A stretch of DNA of 35,695 nucleotides, taken from positions 1 to 35,695 of the forward strand of contig BOJX01000026.1 of assembly GCA_016860685.1 (NCBI GenBank). Reading direction: 5' to 3'. Position numbers and translations under genes: made by a program. Below are positions 8,801 through 16,005 of this stretch, in pieces. The notes beneath the pieces are model-generated. The model saw only the letters and a program-made list of their open reading frames with translations, had not been told where the DNA came from and made no database searches. The stretch is from Planctomycetota bacterium (GTDB lineage: Bacteria; Planctomycetota; Phycisphaerae; UBA1845). How positions within the stretch are numbered: position 1 is the first letter of the stretch; each line of letters begins with the position of its first letter.

Positions 8801-10057
8801 CGCCGCCGGCGCCGCGCTCGCACCGGGGCGCTCGCCGAACGTCGCGTCCAGAAAAACGCTTTTGCGCTCCCGCGACACCTCGATCCGTACCTGCTCGCCC
8901 GCCAGCCGCCGCCGGACCGCCCGGTTCAGGTCGTCGTAGCCGTGGATCGTCTCGTCATCCACCGCCACCACCACGTCGCCGACAAGAAGCCCAGCCTGGT
9001 CCGCCGGACCGTCCTTCGTCACTTCCGTCAACCGCGCCCCGACGTTCGCATCCTCCCCGCGAACGCCGAAGTACGCCGCGTTCGCCGGCTCCTTCCCGAT
9101 CTGCTCCGACTCCAGCACCAGGTAAACGATGTTCGGATCCTTCCGGTAGAACTCCACGCCGATGCGCCCCAGGTGGCCCGTCGGCAGTCCCCGCACGACC
9201 TTCACCCAGTTGCGCCCGCCGTCGGTGCTTCGATAAAGCCCGCTTCCGGGCGCGATCTTCACCGCGGGATCGTTCCCGTCGAAGGCGTCTCGCTTCCGCT
9301 CATACGTCGCCGCCAGCAACGTGTCCGGTTCACCGGGCTTGAGCTGAACGTCGATGACCCCCGTCCGCTCGTCGAGGTAAAGCACCTTCTCCCAGGTCTT
9401 GCCGCCATCGACGGTCTTGAACAATCCGCGCTCCTCGTTCGGACCCCACAACCGTCCGAGCGCTCCGACGTACGCCACGTCCGGGTTCGTCGGGTGCAGC
9501 GCGATCTGTCCGATCTGAAAACTCCCCTTCAACCCGCAGTGCGTCCACGTCTTGCCGCCGTCCGTCGAGCGATAAACACCGTCGCCCCAGGAAACGCTGT
9601 TGCGCGGGTTCGCCTCGCCCGTCCCCACCCAGACGAGGTCGGCGTTCCCCTGAAAGACCGCTACATCGCCGATCGACACCGTGTTCTCGTGGTCGAACTG
9701 GTGCTCGAACGTCACGCCGTTGTTCACCGTCTTCAGCAGCCCCCCGCTGGCGGTCGCGACGTACCAAATCGACGGATCGGCCTCGTACACGGCGATCGCG
9801 GTGATGCGCCCGCCCATGTTCGCCGGACCGATGCACCGCCACGACAGCGACTCCACCCACGCCTCGTTCAGGACGGACCCGCCTCCGCCTTCCTGCGCCG
9901 CATGCACCCTCGACAGGCTTGCAATCAGACAGGCGACGACCAACGCTGCAAGACCTCGACGCGGCCTCTGAACCGAGCCGCGCCCGCAAGAAAGCGGGGC
10001 GGTTGAACCTGGCAAGCAGCGTTTGCAGCAGTTCGTCAAGGCAACGATCCGGTTCAT
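5807..10057 (-). CDS. Exported BNR/sortilin-type propeller protein with PDZ, EF-hand and beta-barrel insertions
   Basis: The protein has 1416 residues. The ATG at 10057 has GGGAG eight bases upstream, followed by a long basic n-region, a hydrophobic core near residues 35-48 and V-H-A-A-Q as probable cleavage site. Many Asp-box/BNR motifs of the form S-T-D-G-G-K-T-W occur (V-Y-R-S-T-D-G-G, L-F-K-T-V-D-G-G, M-S-E-D-E-G-K-T-W), as in sortilin/VPS10-like ten-bladed propellers. A PDZ domain is inserted at about residues 330-412 (G-P-A-D-Q-A-G-L-L-V-G-D-V-V). Between two propeller blocks sit Pro/Ala-rich linkers, two EF-hands (D-A-D-G-D-G-K-I-T near residue 836, D-A-D-R-D-G-A-I-S near 872) and a roughly 95-residue beta-rich domain starting G-T-W-S-G. 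The C-terminus resembles a FlgD-like/Ig strand domain. It lies 103 bases upstream of the tricorn-like gene. The ligand is unknown, and catalysis is not evident. Confidence 0.9.
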   Translation of the reverse strand: MNRIVALTNCCKRCLPGSTAPLSCGRGSVQRPRRGLAALVVACLIASLSRVHAAQEGGGGSVLNEAWVESLSWRCIGPANMGGRITAIAVYEADPSIWYVATASGGLLKTVNNGVTFEHQFDHENTVSIGDVAVFQGNADLVWVGTGEANPRNSVSWGDGVYRSTDGGKTWTHCGLKGSFQIGQIALHPTNPDVAYVGALGRLWGPNEERGLFKTVDGGKTWEKVLYLDERTGVIDVQLKPGEPDTLLAATYERKRDAFDGNDPAVKIAPGSGLYRSTDGGRNWVKVVRGLPTGHLGRIGVEFYRKDPNIVYLVLESEQIGKEPANAAYFGVRGEDANVGARLTEVTKDGPADQAGLLVGDVVVAVDDETIHGYDDLNRAVRRRLAGEQVRIEVSRERKSVFLDATFGERPGASAAPAAEGAPRGPQSVSATAPFSSGLGGQRENVHDQQGPEGHEFGGVYRSTDGGESWTRINSVNPRPMYFSEIRVDPSDSNYVYVLGISLYRSKDGGSTFTADGGNGAHPDHHALWIDPRDGRHQILGNDGGVYVTYDRQDHWDHLNNTAIGQFYHVAASPNRDYMVYGGLQDNGSWGGPSRSRSGRGPINQDWINIGGGDGFVCLVDPTDADQVYFESQNGGMGRINLRTGERGFIRPPADRGVRYRWNWKTPMILSHHNTEILYAAGNYVFRSLKKGDAMKRISPEITRTDQGSATALAESKFDPDVLYVGTDDGALWVTTNGGHQWTPLTDFPKEQTPAGAADRSVLEATARNVAESASSAASAILKAAAQIAENPPAARQREPDSPPAPPAQPPSGPSHAEGAAPGEGGRAPGRGGFAAMLQRMDADGDGKITKDEVPERMQGMFERLDADRDGAISQEEIRQAGERARTEGGAPGRGGPPPREGSGDPPPGAPPASHGPSSQETPAAPPQAGKDTAAGAAALVGTWSGQLISDQMPPGAGAFTLTFKVDAAGVLSGVVASQMGESEMLDVKFDPSGGRLTFAAQREGASFDFEANVKGERMSGRFVAEGGVFEMDFEAARKATPASTGADAAAQAPAAQSPAAPNATVAPAVSPEGIAAAGGAGSAGGATTGPTTSSSSSGGTNLNTLLPGPRWVSSLETSRFKAGRVYVTFDGHRSDDDEPYVFMSEDEGKTWTSIRANLPTSAGSTRVIREDVVNEDILYLGTEFGAYVSVDRGGSWTRLNTNLPTVAVHEFAIHPTAGEVVAATHGRSLWILDVTPIRQMTRKTITADAHLFKPNNRIYWRPEPSRGDSGARRFVGENPNDQAEIFYLLREPAQRVSLEIQDLSGELVRALEPKREAGLHRVTWDLRRTPPEAPSGGGAPGQGRFRGGASLVPSGSYVIALKVDGKTLTERLEVQTDPEYPDYRPWERGGTGAEDEIAEPEDADGTGTDDRGPEL

Positions 10058-10175
10058 GTGGATTCTCCCGTTGGAGGCGGGTTTGCGCACCGGGAGCAGA
10101 CCGCACGACGGCGCCGGCGATCGGCGTTCAGCAGACCGAGCCGCGTGCGACGCGAAGCCTCCGCAACCAGGTCGG

Positions 10176-10181
10176 ATTATA
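10176..10181 (-). promoter_or_regulatory. Perfect -10 box (TATAAT) upstream of the BNR propeller gene
   Basis: The minus strand reads TATAAT exactly, within very GC-rich sequence, about 118 bases before the ATG of the propeller gene. There is no recognisable -35 at 16-18 bases. It lies between the dehydrogenase stop (10278) and the propeller start (10057), so it suggests separate transcription of the propeller/tricorn pair. Confidence 0.38.
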
Positions 10182-10277
10182 CCCGAGGCCGCCGCCGGAC
10201 CGACAGGTCTGCACAAGCCCGCCCCGCCGACGCTTAAGGAACCTCACGAATCCCGGTTGCAACGGCCGCCCGATCGC

Positions 10278-11228
10278 CTACGCCTCGATCGGGAACCGCG
10301 GCACCTCGCCGGCAAGGACGCGCACCACGTCATCCACCACGTCGCTCATGCGCGCCTGGGCAGACCGCGTCCGCGCGCCGATATGCGGCGTCAGAAGGAC
10401 ATTCGGGGCGCGCAGCAGCGGGTGATCCGGGGCCGGCGGCTCGGCGTCCAGCACATCCGCGGCGTATCCGGCAAGACTCCCGGATTCAAGGGCCGCGGCT
10501 ACGGCCTCGGGGGCAACGACTTCCCCTCGCGACGTGTTGATGAGCATTGCGGAGGATCGCATCCGCGACAGCGTGCGTTCGTTCATCAGGCGCCGGGTCG
10601 TCGGATTCAGCGGCACGTGCAGCGACACCACGTCTGACTCCGCCAGCAATTGCTCAAGCCCGACCGCCTGCGCCGCAAAGGGCAACCACCCGATCTCACG
10701 GATGTCCGTGAAAAGCACACGCATCCCGAACCCGAGGCGGCAGCGCCGTCCGACGGCCGTCCCCGCGCGGCCCATCCCCACCACCCCCAGCGTCAGTTCG
10801 TGCAACTCACGCCCCAGCGACCGCGAACGCCCCTCCGCATAACGCCCCCGTCGAATCTCCGCGTCGCCTTCGTGAATCCGGCGGAGCAGAGAAATCATGA
10901 GGCCGACGGTCAGGTCCGCGACGGCGTCGGTCGCGGCGTCCGGCGTATTCACGACGAGGATTCCGCGCTCAGCCGCCGCCGCCACGTCGATGTTGTCTAC
11001 GCCCGCGCCCGCGCGGCCGATCACCTTCAGACGCCCGGCGACGGCCAGCGCAGAGCGGGTCAGACGCGTGCGCGTCCGGAGGATCACCGCGTCCACGTCC
11101 GACAGCAGACGATGCAGCTCGTCATCCGACGCCGGGTCCGCACGGACGACCTCGCCCGCGGCGGCTAGGCGCCGCAGCGCATCATCGTCGAGGTGATCGA
11201 GAACCAGAATCCGATGTTCGCGCGACAT
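10278..11228 (-). CDS. D-2-hydroxyacid dehydrogenase (phosphoglycerate dehydrogenase-like, no ACT domain)
   Basis: A 316-residue cytoplasmic NAD-dependent oxidoreductase. The Rossmann fingerprint is G-M-G-R-A-G (151-156). The catalytic triad of the D-isomer-specific 2-hydroxyacid dehydrogenases is visible as Arg234 (N-T-S-R-G), Glu263 (D-A-E-P-P) and His282 (T-P-H-I-G). The substrate-domain motif G-R-A-G-A-G-V-D-N-I-D (71-81) resembles SerA-type phosphoglycerate dehydrogenases. The protein ends after the catalytic region, so the C-terminal ACT/serine-feedback domain of long SerA is absent. A glyoxylate/hydroxypyruvate reductase or similar substrate is equally possible. The start is ATG with weak GGAAG upstream. 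It lies 144 bases downstream of the sulfatase-fold gene on the same strand and may be cotranscribed with it. Confidence 0.9.
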   Translation of the reverse strand: MSREHRILVLDHLDDDALRRLAAAGEVVRADPASDDELHRLLSDVDAVILRTRTRLTRSALAVAGRLKVIGRAGAGVDNIDVAAAAERGILVVNTPDAATDAVADLTVGLMISLLRRIHEGDAEIRRGRYAEGRSRSLGRELHELTLGVVGMGRAGTAVGRRCRLGFGMRVLFTDIREIGWLPFAAQAVGLEQLLAESDVVSLHVPLNPTTRRLMNERTLSRMRSSAMLINTSRGEVVAPEAVAAALESGSLAGYAADVLDAEPPAPDHPLLRAPNVLLTPHIGARTRSAQARMSDVVDDVVRVLAGEVPRFPIEA

Positions 11229-11372
11229 GTGCTTCCGAGCGGCGACGCCCGAAGTCACGCCCCGGAGCGTCGCCCGGCTCGATGAACATCGTCGCGCGCG
11301 GCGCACCGCTCATCAAGCGCGCGAGGAGAGGAGGCGTGCGTGCGAACGTGCTCCGACCCCTCGAAGCACCGC

Positions 11373-13076
11373 CTACTCATCCTTCTTCGGCTTCTTCTTG
11401 GCGTCCGAAGGCTTCGGCTCGCCCTCATCCGGATCGTCCGGATCCTCCGCACCCTTCTTCGCGGGAGCTTTGCCCTTGCCCTTCGCGGGAGCCTCGTCCT
11501 CCTCCTCGTCCGGGTTGTCCATGTAGCCCAGCCCTTCCAGCGCCTTTTTCTGGGCCGGCGTGAGGTTCGGTCGGGCGTCCTCGTCCTCGCTCATGCTGCC
11601 CGTGCCCTTCAGGTCGAACCACTTCTGCACATAAGGCCGGTATTTCTCAACGAGGTCGCTTCGGATCTCGGCGAGATTCTTCGACTCCGTCGGGTCGCGC
11701 GAAAGATCGTAGACCCAGACCTCGCCGGCCTCGACGTGCAGCGGCGGGTGCGTCTTGAACGGCGTGATGCTGTAAATGACCTTGATGTCTCCGTCGCGGA
11801 TGACGATCTGGCGGTTGTTGCCGTGCTCGTGGACGAACACCTGGCGCGAGGACAGCGCCGCGTCTTTCTCCCCCTTCATCGCCGACGCGAGGCTGACGCC
11901 GCGCAGCGGGTTCTTGAACTCGATCCCGTAAAGCTCGGCGATCGTCGGCGCGATGTCGAGTTGCGTGACGCGCTCCGAGACCTTCACCCCCGGTTTCAGT
12001 CCCGGCATGCGCATGATGAAGGGCACGCGCAGCGACGGCTCGAACGTGAAATAATGATTGAAGTACATCTCGTGCTCGCCGAGGTTCTCGCCGTGGTCAC
12101 CGACCAGCACGATGCCCGTCGTCTCCGCCAGCCCTTTCTCGTCGAGGTATTTGAGCAGCCGCCCGATGTGAAGGTCCGTGTAATTGACCTCGGCCTTGTA
12201 CAGCGCCATCGGATACTCGAGGTCCGTCACGCCGGTGAGCCACTTGCTTTTCTGGATGCTCGGGTGCTTGCGGATCTCCTCCTTGCCGGGCGCCTTCGGG
12301 TTGCCCTGGTAATACTTGGACAGAAAGTTCTTCGGCGGCGCATACGGCGCGTGCGGATCCCAGTAATGCACCCAGATGAAGAAAGGCTCGGTCTCGTTCT
12401 TGCCCAGCCACTCCAAGGCGCGATCCGTGACCTCCTCGGCCGAAAGATACGTCTTCGGATCCGGGGCGACGTCGTAAATGTGGTCAAACCCCTTCCACCC
12501 CAGCCACGCGGACACGTGCGACGACGACGGGAACCCGGCCGTGCGATATCCGGCGCGCTTGAACGCCGCCGGAAGCATGTCCACGTCGCGCTCGATCTGC
12601 TGCTCGTTGTCCAGAATCCCGTGTTCGATGCCCATCAGACCAGTCATGACCGTCATGTGGCTGGGGTTGGTCTGGTTCGTCTGACTCATGCCGTTCAGGA
12701 ACAGCGTTCCCGTGGCGGCCAGCTTGTCGATGTGCGGCGTCAGGTCCGGGTGTACGCCGTAAGCGCTGATGTGGTCGGCGCGGGTCGTGTCGAGCGTCAT
12801 GATGATGAGGTTGCGCTTTTTCCCCTCCCAGAAAGGCTTGCCTTCCGGACGCGGTTTTCCGGGGGTCGTCAGGTCCACCGGAAGGTCACCGGCGCTTGCG
12901 CTGAGGGCCGGCGCCGCAACCGACAGGTACCCCAGCCCGCCGAGGCGGGCAGGATTCGGCTCCCGGGCGGCGCCCCGAATCTGAGGCTCCGCCGCCACCG
13001 ATTGAAGCCCCGCAGCAAGGACGCCTGAGAAAGCTGTAATTGCGCCGATTACGCATAACCTTTTAAAAATAAGCAT
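11373..13076 (-). CDS. Exported sulfatase-fold hydrolase with Thr at the nucleophile position
   Basis: The protein has 567 residues, with a signal peptide (M-L-I-F-K-R-L-C-V-I-G, cleavage near V-A-A-E at 27-30). The alkaline-phosphatase/sulfatase superfamily fold is shown by L-D-T-T-R-A-D-H (95-102), W-D-P-H-A-P-Y (239-245), V-G-D-H-G-E (325-330) and L-D-I-A-P-T. The C/S-x-P-S-R signature that formylglycine sulfatases need is replaced by T136-N-P-S-H140, so the nucleophile is probably Thr, as in phosphotransferase or phosphodiesterase relatives, and a formylglycine-dependent sulfatase is unlikely. The last 60 or so residues are Lys/Glu/Asp/Pro-rich and end in K-K-K-P-K-K-D-E. The enzyme probably cleaves a phosphate or sulfate ester, or transfers a phospho-group, outside the cytoplasm. 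The substrate cannot be read. Confidence 0.9.
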   Translation of the reverse strand: MLIFKRLCVIGAITAFSGVLAAGLQSVAAEPQIRGAAREPNPARLGGLGYLSVAAPALSASAGDLPVDLTTPGKPRPEGKPFWEGKKRNLIIMTLDTTRADHISAYGVHPDLTPHIDKLAATGTLFLNGMSQTNQTNPSHMTVMTGLMGIEHGILDNEQQIERDVDMLPAAFKRAGYRTAGFPSSSHVSAWLGWKGFDHIYDVAPDPKTYLSAEEVTDRALEWLGKNETEPFFIWVHYWDPHAPYAPPKNFLSKYYQGNPKAPGKEEIRKHPSIQKSKWLTGVTDLEYPMALYKAEVNYTDLHIGRLLKYLDEKGLAETTGIVLVGDHGENLGEHEMYFNHYFTFEPSLRVPFIMRMPGLKPGVKVSERVTQLDIAPTIAELYGIEFKNPLRGVSLASAMKGEKDAALSSRQVFVHEHGNNRQIVIRDGDIKVIYSITPFKTHPPLHVEAGEVWVYDLSRDPTESKNLAEIRSDLVEKYRPYVQKWFDLKGTGSMSEDEDARPNLTPAQKKALEGLGYMDNPDEEEDEAPAKGKGKAPAKKGAEDPDDPDEGEPKPSDAKKKPKKDE

Positions 13077-13309
13077 CTTAAAACACCTCGCCGTCAGTCC
13101 TTAAGGTCTTTTTGCCCACCTGAGATCGACGCCTGCAAACCTCAGCATTGTGCCCATCGGGCATTTCGCCCTGCCCCTGCACAACGCTGCGACCGGCGGG
13201 ATATTCGTTCCTCAGGGGGCTTGTCGCAACCGCGGTCAAGCCGAATTCGCCTTGCTTCCGATAAGGCACAGGATGCGCGATCGCCCTTCGCGCCTCGCGG
13301 AGTTGTCGA

Positions 13310-13918
13310 ATGAACATGACCACGGAAACCAGCACACGAAAACGCACCGCGCGGACACGCACCGTACCCGTCGAAATCCTCAAACGAACGATCCCCTGGG
13401 GGGGGACGGGACGGATCGAAGAAGGACCGAACGCCGGCCCCGTCGAACTGATCCTCGAAGTGACCGGTCCGGACGGGGATGTCGCAAGCTGGTTTGACGA
13501 TTTCTGGTGGGTCGACGCCCTCACGATGTACAAGGACCGTCCCGTCACCGTGCATATCTCCCCCACGCCGGGCGCGGTGCTCAGCCCCGTCGTGCTCCAT
13601 CAGATGCAGATGCTGCGCCGCGTCGAGCCGCGCTGGACCTCGATCGGGTATCTCCGCGCCGAGGAGCTTTCCGATCCCGAGATTCCGCGGAAATTGCGCG
13701 GCGTGCCGTATCACGAGGTTCGCGTCATCGTTCGCTCGACGCGGAAGTTGTCCGACGTTGCACGCGACGAGGGCGACCGGCGGATCGCCGCGATTCTCGG
13801 CGGCGGAACCGCGAACCCCGAGGGAGCGTCGCCGCCGCGCATCACCTGTGTCAGCGAGCACGATGCGAAAGCGGCCGGGATCCTCACGAGAACAGGCGAA
13901 CCCACCGACGGAGATTGA
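13310..13918 (+). CDS. Conserved-looking hypothetical protein, 202 residues
   Basis: I do not recognise this family. The N-terminus is rich in Thr/Arg/Lys (first about 20 residues). It is followed by a region of strong strand-like hydrophobic alternation (V-E-L-I-L-E-V-T-G-P-D-G-D-V) and a striking aromatic/acidic block S-W-F-D-D-F-W-W-V-D-A-L near residues 61-72. The tail is probably disordered. There is no signal peptide or membrane segment, so it is probably cytoplasmic. ATG at 13316 is an alternative start two codons in, and GCGGAG lies upstream. It is transcribed divergently from the sulfatase-fold gene across 233 bases, and is followed by 244 non-coding bases before the MotA-like gene. 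Natural-looking amino-acid use favours this strand over the long opposite frames. Confidence 0.65.
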   Translation: MNMTTETSTRKRTARTRTVPVEILKRTIPWGGTGRIEEGPNAGPVELILEVTGPDGDVASWFDDFWWVDALTMYKDRPVTVHISPTPGAVLSPVVLHQMQMLRRVEPRWTSIGYLRAEELSDPEIPRKLRGVPYHEVRVIVRSTRKLSDVARDEGDRRIAAILGGGTANPEGASPPRITCVSEHDAKAAGILTRTGEPTDGD

Positions 13919-14162
13919 TCTGATACGTTCCCTCCGCCCCGCGATCCGCGCCCGATCTGCGTAACCGGGTTCTCCTGAAAACCTCCGGTGATGCGCAATT
14001 CCTGCCGCGGTGACGACTTGTCCGCCCGAAGCCTCGGTCCAGGGCGTCGCTTCCGTCTCACTCCTGCCCGCACGGCATCAACCCCGGTCTTCAGCCGGTC
14101 GATGAACCCTTGAGGCATCCGCCCGATGCGGCGGGTTGAAGTCATCCCGAGGAGCCGCCTGC

Positions 14163-14777
14163 ATGACGCCGTTGAGTTCGAGCCTTTCCGGACCCGCGCA
14201 GGGCGACATCCGCGCTCGCCGCCCCCTCGCCACGGTGATTACCCTCGCCGCCGTCTGCTTCCTCTTCCTGAGTCTGGCGATCGGACATCCGTCGATTGAG
14301 ATCCTCTCAGCTCTTTTCGACGTGACGAGCCTGATCATCACGACCGGCGGGACGCTCACGCTGCTGCTGCTGGCGTTCGGCGCGCGCGGATTCATTGATA
14401 CGTGCTCCTGTCTTGCGTCGGGGGAGCGTTCGACGCGGAACGCGGAGTCGGCGCGGGAATTCCTGCGCTTCGCCGCGACGGCGTCACTGATGTGCGGCTT
14501 GTTCGGCACGTTGGCGGGCGCCGTGATGGTGTTGCGCGGCCTGGCGAATCCCGCCGCGCTCGGTCCGGCGGTCGCGCTGGTGCTGCTGTCGCAGATATAC
14601 GGCGTCGTGCAGGCCAGCCTCTGCTGGTGCGCGATGATCCGGGTCGGGCGCAACGTTGCGGACGACGGGCGCCGCGGAGGTCGGGAGTTCGCCGAGGCGT
14701 CGGCGGCGTGCCTCGTCGGCGCGATGAGCATTACGGGCATCTTCGTTCTGGTCTGGCAGGCGCTGGGCGCTGCCTGA
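14163..14777 (+). CDS. MotA/TolQ/ExbB-type proton-channel-like membrane protein
   Basis: The protein has 204 residues. The ATG at 14163 has GAGGAG eight bases upstream, so it is chosen over ATG 14136. Hydrophobic spans lie near residues 23-42, 52-75, 103-125, 128-152 and 183-202. The segment L-I-I-T-T-G-G-T-L-T-L-L-L-L-A-F resembles the start of MotA, and G-L-F-G-T-L-A-G-A-V then L-G-P-A-V-A-L-V-L-L-S-Q-I-Y-G matches the pore-helix region of MotA/TolQ/ExbB proteins. These pair with MotB/TolR/ExbD to couple ion flow to work across the envelope. No such partner is adjacent and the protein is shorter than flagellar MotA, so a flagellar role is unsupported. The next gene, an HDOD protein, follows after 79 bases. 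Confidence 0.75.
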   Translation: MTPLSSSLSGPAQGDIRARRPLATVITLAAVCFLFLSLAIGHPSIEILSALFDVTSLIITTGGTLTLLLLAFGARGFIDTCSCLASGERSTRNAESAREFLRFAATASLMCGLFGTLAGAVMVLRGLANPAALGPAVALVLLSQIYGVVQASLCWCAMIRVGRNVADDGRRGGREFAEASAACLVGAMSITGIFVLVWQALGAA

Positions 14778-14856
14778 CCGGAATCGCCGGTCGCCGTTTC
14801 GGCGGTCGGCGGCGTGCCTCGATCCGGGGCCTATCCCGCGCATCTGGAGAAACGTC

Positions 14857-15885
14857 GTGGCGTTCTGGGACTGGTTTCTGACAGCGCTGGGAGTCGGCGG
14901 CACAAGCCATGCCGGGTCGCCCGAACCCGCGCGCAGCGCGGAAGGCGGCGTCGCCGTCCTGGAACCCGAGTCCCCGGCGGCGTGGTGGTCTCCGGAACCG
15001 CCCGCGTTGACGGCGCCTGTCGCGGCGCGGCGCGAGAACCCCTCGCCCGAGGTCCGGTTCCTCGAAAATATCCTCGCGTCGCATTTCGACGGACATGACC
15101 TGACGCTCCCGGCGATGCCGGCTTCCCCCGATCAAGTGCTCAAGGAGCTGCGTCATCCGCATTGCGACTTCGCGGAGGTGGCCCGGCTGATCTCCGACGA
15201 CCCGGTGCTGACCGCCGCGATCCTGCGGACGATCAACTCGCCGTTTTACCGCGGCGAGTCTGAGATCACCTCGATCCGCACGGCCGTCACGCGCCTCGGT
15301 ACGCGGGCCTTGCGCACGCTGATGATGCATCAGGCGCTTCAGGCGGCGATGTTCGAGTCCCGCGCGGGGAATCCCCGGCGGGCGCAGATGCTCTGGCGTC
15401 GTGCGCAGGCCGGAGCGTGGATCATCCACGGGCTTGCACCCCTCATCGGGCGCGACCCGGACGACGCCTTCCTCGCCGGGCTGCTGCACGACATCGGCAA
15501 CGTCCTCGTCCTGCGCATCGTGTCCGCCGAGGAGGCCAAGATGAAGGTGCGCGTCGCCGATGACGAGTTCGAGCACCTCTGCGAACTTGCGCATCAGGAG
15601 TTGGGCGAGCTGCTCGCTACGGCGTGGAAGCTGCCGAAGAACCTGTCCGCGCTCATCCGCGACCATCATGTCCGCCCCGACGCCGCCGATCCCCTCGCCG
15701 TCGAGCGCCAGGCGCTCCTCCTGACCGACATGATCCTCGCGCTGCTCGAGTTCGCGCCCTATCAGCCTTATGACCTGCTGAACTCCGACGTTGCCTCGGA
15801 CCTCGGGCTGGATACCAACCCGCGCTTCGTGCCGCTGCTGGAGGCGCTTCCCGCGGAACTGGACGAGACGTTGATTGCGCTGTGA
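14857..15885 (+). CDS. HDOD-domain signalling protein
   Basis: A 342-residue cytoplasmic protein starting at GTG 14857, with GGAGA seven bases upstream. Residues 1-80 are a Pro/Glu/Ala-rich leader with an amphipathic start (M-A-F-W-D-W-F-L). Residues about 83-290 form an HDOD domain: L-P-A-M-P-A-S-P, then V-A-R-L-I-S-D-D-P-V-L-T-A-A-I-L-R-T-I-N-S-P-F-Y, then I-R-T-A-V-T-R-L-G. An intact H-D pair sits in G-L-L-H-D-I-G (211-212), although most HDOD proteins are thought not to be phosphohydrolases. HDOD proteins commonly act in regulatory networks controlling motility, type IV pili or cyclic-di-GMP output. The MotA-like gene immediately upstream may be a functional partner, but this is inferred from position only. 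Confidence 0.88.
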   Translation: MAFWDWFLTALGVGGTSHAGSPEPARSAEGGVAVLEPESPAAWWSPEPPALTAPVAARRENPSPEVRFLENILASHFDGHDLTLPAMPASPDQVLKELRHPHCDFAEVARLISDDPVLTAAILRTINSPFYRGESEITSIRTAVTRLGTRALRTLMMHQALQAAMFESRAGNPRRAQMLWRRAQAGAWIIHGLAPLIGRDPDDAFLAGLLHDIGNVLVLRIVSAEEAKMKVRVADDEFEHLCELAHQELGELLATAWKLPKNLSALIRDHHVRPDAADPLAVERQALLLTDMILALLEFAPYQPYDLLNSDVASDLGLDTNPRFVPLLEALPAELDETLIAL

Positions 15886-16005
15886 TCCCGCCCCCGCTTT
15901 CGTGCGTCGCCCCTCCGCTTTGACACGGTCTCGATGTCGCCCGAAGATTCTCCGTCGAGCGGGCTTGACCGCTCCCTCGAACGACGCACTTGCAAGGAGC
16001 CTTGC

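Noticed and set aside
8039-10006. 655-codon open frame on the plus strand
   Set aside because: It is antisense to the BNR propeller gene, which has clear repeats and domains. The composition is R/V/P/H-rich and unnatural.
10058-10216. Longer start for the BNR propeller protein
   Set aside because: The extension covers the TATAAT box and has no domain character. ATG 10057 has GGGAG at good spacing.
11340-13028. 562-codon open frame on the plus strand
   Set aside because: It is antisense to the sulfatase-fold gene, with Arg/Leu/Val-rich unstructured composition and no motif.
13962-13987. Inverted repeat ACCGG/CCGGT after the hypothetical gene
   Set aside because: The stem is short and bulged and no T tract follows, so a terminator call is not supported.
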